Of a DNA stretch of 19,064 bases, positions 16,352-19,064 are shown one piece after another; position 1 is the stretch's first letter; each line of letters opens with the position of its first letter. A model generated the notes under the pieces. That model was given only the letters and a program-made list of their open reading frames with translations, ran no database searches and had not been told where the DNA came from. The stretch lies in the NCBI GenBank assembly GCA_023441105.1, contig JAEZQX010000338.1, forward strand, positions 1-19,064, given 5' to 3'. A program made the position numbers and the translations under genes. This stretch comes from Pseudomonadota bacterium (lineage in GTDB: Bacteria > Pseudomonadota > Gammaproteobacteria > Burkholderiales > Burkholderiaceae).

Positions 16352-18532
16352 ATGCGCAGCAAACCCCTGCCGGCCAGCCGCAACAGCAGTTCGTCGCTCT
16401 CGCTCGCGCTGTCGACCGCGCTGGTCGCGCTCGCGGCCGGCTGTGGCAGCGATCGTTCGAACCCGCCTGCCCCTCCGGACGACCAGGCGAGCTATTCGCC
16501 CCAGCTGAAGTTCTTCGCCGGCGAAGATGCCTGTGCGGAACTCGAGAACCATATCGAGACGGCGGTCGAGACCACGTTGCGCAAGGAGCTCGAGAATTGG
16601 CGCCGCCTGCGCACGGGCGTTTCGCCGGACTCGCCCGTGCCGGTCGATTCGCCCGCTTCGTCCGCCCCGCCGCCCGCAGCCGAGGCCCCGGCCGCCGGCA
16701 GCTTCTCGTCGACCACTGTCCGCAGCGCCGGTGTCGACGAGCCCGACCCGGTGAAGAACGATGGCCGTCGCCTGTTCACGCTCAAGCGCGACGGCGAGGC
16801 TGTCGTGCTGACCCGCATCGATCTCGGCACAGGCGGCAGGATGGCCCTCGGCAGCCAAGTCCGCTGGCCCTCGCCAGCAACGGCAGCGGCAGGCGTCGAT
16901 CCTTCCGAATCGCCGAGCGGCCTCTACCTGCTCGACGATGCCAGGGTGGTGGCGCTTACCACCAGCGGCTCCCAGTGGGGGCCGTGGCACGACGGGCCGT
17001 GGATGCCGATGCCGGTTGCCACCGCCGCGCCGCAGCGGGCGGCGAAGACGTCGCTGTGCTACGGCGACTGCGGCGCGGCCCAGGCCAGCCCGCCGTCGGT
17101 ACGCTTGCGACTGGTCGATGCCGAAGCCAGCGGGCTGCCGACGCAGTGGCAGGTGCAGCTCGACGGTACCCTGGTGGGCAGCCGCCGCATGGGCGACAGG
17201 ATTCACATCGTGACCCGCTCGGAACTGAAGCTGCCCGATGGCGTCCAGCGCTGGCCGCTCCTCGACGGGTCCCACGGCAACGAGGAGTGGAACGCCGCCA
17301 TCGATCGCCAGATCGAGGACAATGCCCGCCTGATCCGCGCGGCCGACCTCGGCAGCTGGCTCGCGCCGGTCGCCGCCGGCTCGATGCCGGCTGATTCGCG
17401 GTCGCCGACGCCGTCCGAATGCGCGAGCTTCGGGCGCATCGACGCACCGACACGACCCGCGTGGCTGCATGTCGCGACCGTCGACCTGGCCGGACGGACC
17501 GTGTCGCGCCAGTCGGCGCTCGCCGATGTCTCGGGCCTCTACATGTCGGCGCATTCGCTGATCCTGTCGACGCCGCGCTGGAATCCCGGCCAGCGCACCA
17601 CCGAGACCTACCTGCATCGCTTCATCCCCGACGCCGCGGGCCGCTTCGGATATCACGGCAGCGGCCGCATCGAGGGCACGTTGATCAACGACTATGCGAT
17701 CGACGAGTCGTCGCCGGGTCTGGTTCGCGTCGCGGCTTCGTCGCTCTTCCCGAACGACTTTCGGCCGTTCACCTACCTCGCCACCCTCGCGCCGGCGGCG
17801 GCCCCGCAGGAGATGCGCGAGCTGGGGCGCAGCGATCCCATCGCCGCCGGCGAGACCCTGCGGTCGGCACGCTTCCTCGGCGACCGTGCCTACCTCGTGA
17901 CGTTTCGCCAGATCGATCCGTTCTTCGTCTACGACCTGTCGGATCCGGCGCAGCCGACCGCACTCGGCGAGCTGAAGATCCCCGGCTTCTCGACCTTCCT
18001 GTTTCCGATCGGCGCCAACCACGTGCTCGGCATTGGCTACGACGGCGGCGCAGGGCCCTGGCGTGCCAAGGCGTCGCTGTTCGATGTCACCGATCCGACG
18101 CGTCCGGCGGAGCAATCGACTCTGCTGCTCGGCGACGTCTATACCCAGTCGGACGCCCTCTGGGATCCCCACGCCTTCACCTGGTACTCGCCACCCATGG
18201 CCAGCGACGAACTGCCCGGCGGTGGCAGCGAAGGAACCATGGCGATCCCGATCCGCAGCTACGCCTCCTGGTACGGAACCCAGGCGACGTCCGGCGTCCG
18301 GGTCGTCTCGGTCAGGCCGGCGCGCGGGGCAGCGGCGCTGACCTTGAACGGAACCCTCTCCATGGACGACCAGCTGGTCAGCGGCGGCAACGTCCACGGC
18401 GGGTGGCGCAGCGGCGATGCGCGCCGCGCGGCGTTCGTCGGCAGCAGCGTCTACGCGATCGGCGATGCAGCGGTGCGCTCGGCACCGATCGCGACGCCGG
18501 CACAGGCGATCGCGACGGTGAGCGTGCCCTAG
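16352..18532 (+). CDS. Secreted beta-propeller domain lipoprotein
   Basis: A 726-residue exported protein. The signal LALSTALVALAAGCGSD ends in a lipobox with Cys31, so it is probably lipid-anchored outside the inner membrane. After a Pro/Ser/Ala-rich linker (about 85-115), the block SAGVDEPDPVKNDGRRLFTL at about 126-145 matches the hallmark GVDExDxVKxDG of the Beta_propel family (PF09826 type). Recurrent strand-turn units with D-x-S/T-x-P follow, such as YDLSDPAQPTALGELKIPGF and FDVTDPTRPAEQ. The C-terminal GVRVVSVRPARGAAALTLNG and the AAFVGSSVYAIGD blade are also typical. The family's function is unknown. The ATG at 16352 has no strong ribosome site. It is divergent from the DUF6502-lipoprotein pair and shares the twin operators with it. 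It converges on the cytochrome gene with 10 nt between stops. Confidence 0.87.
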   Translation: MRSKPLPASRNSSSSLSLALSTALVALAAGCGSDRSNPPAPPDDQASYSPQLKFFAGEDACAELENHIETAVETTLRKELENWRRLRTGVSPDSPVPVDSPASSAPPPAAEAPAAGSFSSTTVRSAGVDEPDPVKNDGRRLFTLKRDGEAVVLTRIDLGTGGRMALGSQVRWPSPATAAAGVDPSESPSGLYLLDDARVVALTTSGSQWGPWHDGPWMPMPVATAAPQRAAKTSLCYGDCGAAQASPPSVRLRLVDAEASGLPTQWQVQLDGTLVGSRRMGDRIHIVTRSELKLPDGVQRWPLLDGSHGNEEWNAAIDRQIEDNARLIRAADLGSWLAPVAAGSMPADSRSPTPSECASFGRIDAPTRPAWLHVATVDLAGRTVSRQSALADVSGLYMSAHSLILSTPRWNPGQRTTETYLHRFIPDAAGRFGYHGSGRIEGTLINDYAIDESSPGLVRVAASSLFPNDFRPFTYLATLAPAAAPQEMRELGRSDPIAAGETLRSARFLGDRAYLVTFRQIDPFFVYDLSDPAQPTALGELKIPGFSTFLFPIGANHVLGIGYDGGAGPWRAKASLFDVTDPTRPAEQSTLLLGDVYTQSDALWDPHAFTWYSPPMASDELPGGGSEGTMAIPIRSYASWYGTQATSGVRVVSVRPARGAAALTLNGTLSMDDQLVSGGNVHGGWRSGDARRAAFVGSSVYAIGDAAVRSAPIATPAQAIATVSVP

Positions 18533-18542
18533 GAGCCTGGGC

Positions 18543-19064
18543 CTACTTGCAGTCCTGCATGCAGCGCTCGGCAATGAAGTCGGGCTTCGTGTCGGCTGCA
18601 ATGAAGCCGTCACGATTGGGCATGCGGACCGCCGGCAGGGTTTGCGCGTTCATGACCGCATCCGCGCCAACGACGCCGTTGGCGTGCAGCAGCCAGGCGC
18701 TGAGCGCATAGACCTCGTCGGCGGTCAGCGAACCCGGCTTGTCGAACGGCATGGCCCGGCGGACGTAGTCGAAGATCGTGGTCGCATACGGCCAGTAGCT
18801 GCCGATCGTGCGCTTGGCCGACTTGGCCGCAAGCGTGCCGCCGCCGCCGACCAGCATATCGGCCGTGGCGCCTTCGCCGGCCGCACCGTGGCAGGCGGCG
18901 CAGCGTTGCGCATAGAGCGCCTTGCCCTGCTCGACGCCGCCGGTTCCTTCGGGCAGCCCGGCGCCGTCGGGCGCGATGTCGATGTCCCAGGCACGAACTT
19001 CATCGGCCGTGGGCGCGCGCCCGATGTCGAGATTCCCGGCGCCGGCCTGCGGTTGCTGCTGGGC
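18543..19064 (-). CDS. SoxD-like c-type cytochrome, 5' end outside the window
   Basis: 173 residues are visible, reading in from the right edge without a start. GKALYAQRCAACHGAAGEGA holds the haem c site C55-A-A-C58-H59 (visible numbering). The likely axial methionine is in RRAMPFDKPGSLTADEVYAL. The flanking segments GRAPTADEVRAWDIDIAPDG before the haem and TIGSYWPYATTIFDYVRRAMPF after it closely follow the SoxD/sulfane dehydrogenase cytochrome pattern. That subunit receives electrons from a SoxC-type molybdoenzyme in the periplasm. The C-terminal tail VRMPNRDGFIAADTKPDF also fits. The catalytic partner and signal peptide would lie beyond position 19064. Related cytochromes serve other dehydrogenases, so SoxD itself is not proven. 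Confidence 0.85.
   Translation of the reverse strand, partial: AQQQPQAGAGNLDIGRAPTADEVRAWDIDIAPDGAGLPEGTGGVEQGKALYAQRCAACHGAAGEGATADMLVGGGGTLAAKSAKRTIGSYWPYATTIFDYVRRAMPFDKPGSLTADEVYALSAWLLHANGVVGADAVMNAQTLPAVRMPNRDGFIAADTKPDFIAERCMQDCK

Noticed and set aside
16322..18613. 763-codon minus-strand frame opposite the beta-propeller gene
   Set aside because: Antisense shadow with Arg/Ala/Gly-rich composition. The plus-strand protein has a signal peptide and the GVDExDxVKxDG hallmark.

Overview
The window is 19 kb of GC-rich, gene-dense bacterial chromosome. Codon use is strongly GC3-biased, and the gene set includes aceK, a dnaE2-type polymerase with a canonical LexA box, DUF6502 and DUF5666-like genes, and an acyl-CoA catabolic operon. 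Together these suggest a proteobacterium, most likely a gammaproteobacterium of the Xanthomonadales/Nevskiales type. A betaproteobacterium cannot be excluded. No rRNA, tRNA, CRISPR array or intact insertion sequence was seen.

Left part (1-3200). A minus-strand cluster holds a D-2-hydroxyacid dehydrogenase, a LysE/RhtB exporter and the N-terminal half of a sulfite-oxidase-like molybdoenzyme that runs off the left edge. Divergent from it is a small EthD-family protein. This is followed tail to tail by a VapBC-type toxin-antitoxin pair (PIN toxin, ribbon-helix-helix antitoxin) with a near-perfect inverted-repeat operator in front of the antitoxin.

Centre (3200-8740). A perfect LexA-type box precedes dnaE2, the error-prone polymerase of the SOS mutagenesis pathway. 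It stands alone here, without imuA or imuB beside it. A short repeat-rich gap follows, with a strong hairpin and two diverged ~103-bp direct repeats. It runs into the start of aceK, the isocitrate dehydrogenase kinase/phosphatase that splits flux between the TCA cycle and the glyoxylate bypass.

Catabolic operon (8816-13190). Thiolase, SDR, acyl-CoA dehydrogenase, 2-hydroxychromene-2-carboxylate-isomerase-like protein and HAD phosphatase lie head to tail with gaps of -4 to 19 nt. Acetyl-CoA from such a pathway would need the glyoxylate bypass, which fits aceK lying next door.

Accessory patch (13191-14780). Codon bias is looser here. It has a 2H phosphoesterase (2'-5' RNA ligase-like), an HNH endonuclease on the other strand whose frame overlaps it tail to tail, a decayed alpha/beta-hydrolase end, and about 270 nt with no recognisable gene.

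Right part (14781-19064). A divergent locus is the most interesting and least described unit. DUF6502 and a DUF5666-like lipoprotein are translationally coupled on the minus strand. They face a secreted beta-propeller lipoprotein on the plus strand. The shared promoter region carries two copies of the same palindrome, GGGAT-N3-ATCCC, one of them on the predicted -10 of the propeller gene. The window ends inside a SoxD-like c-type cytochrome gene.
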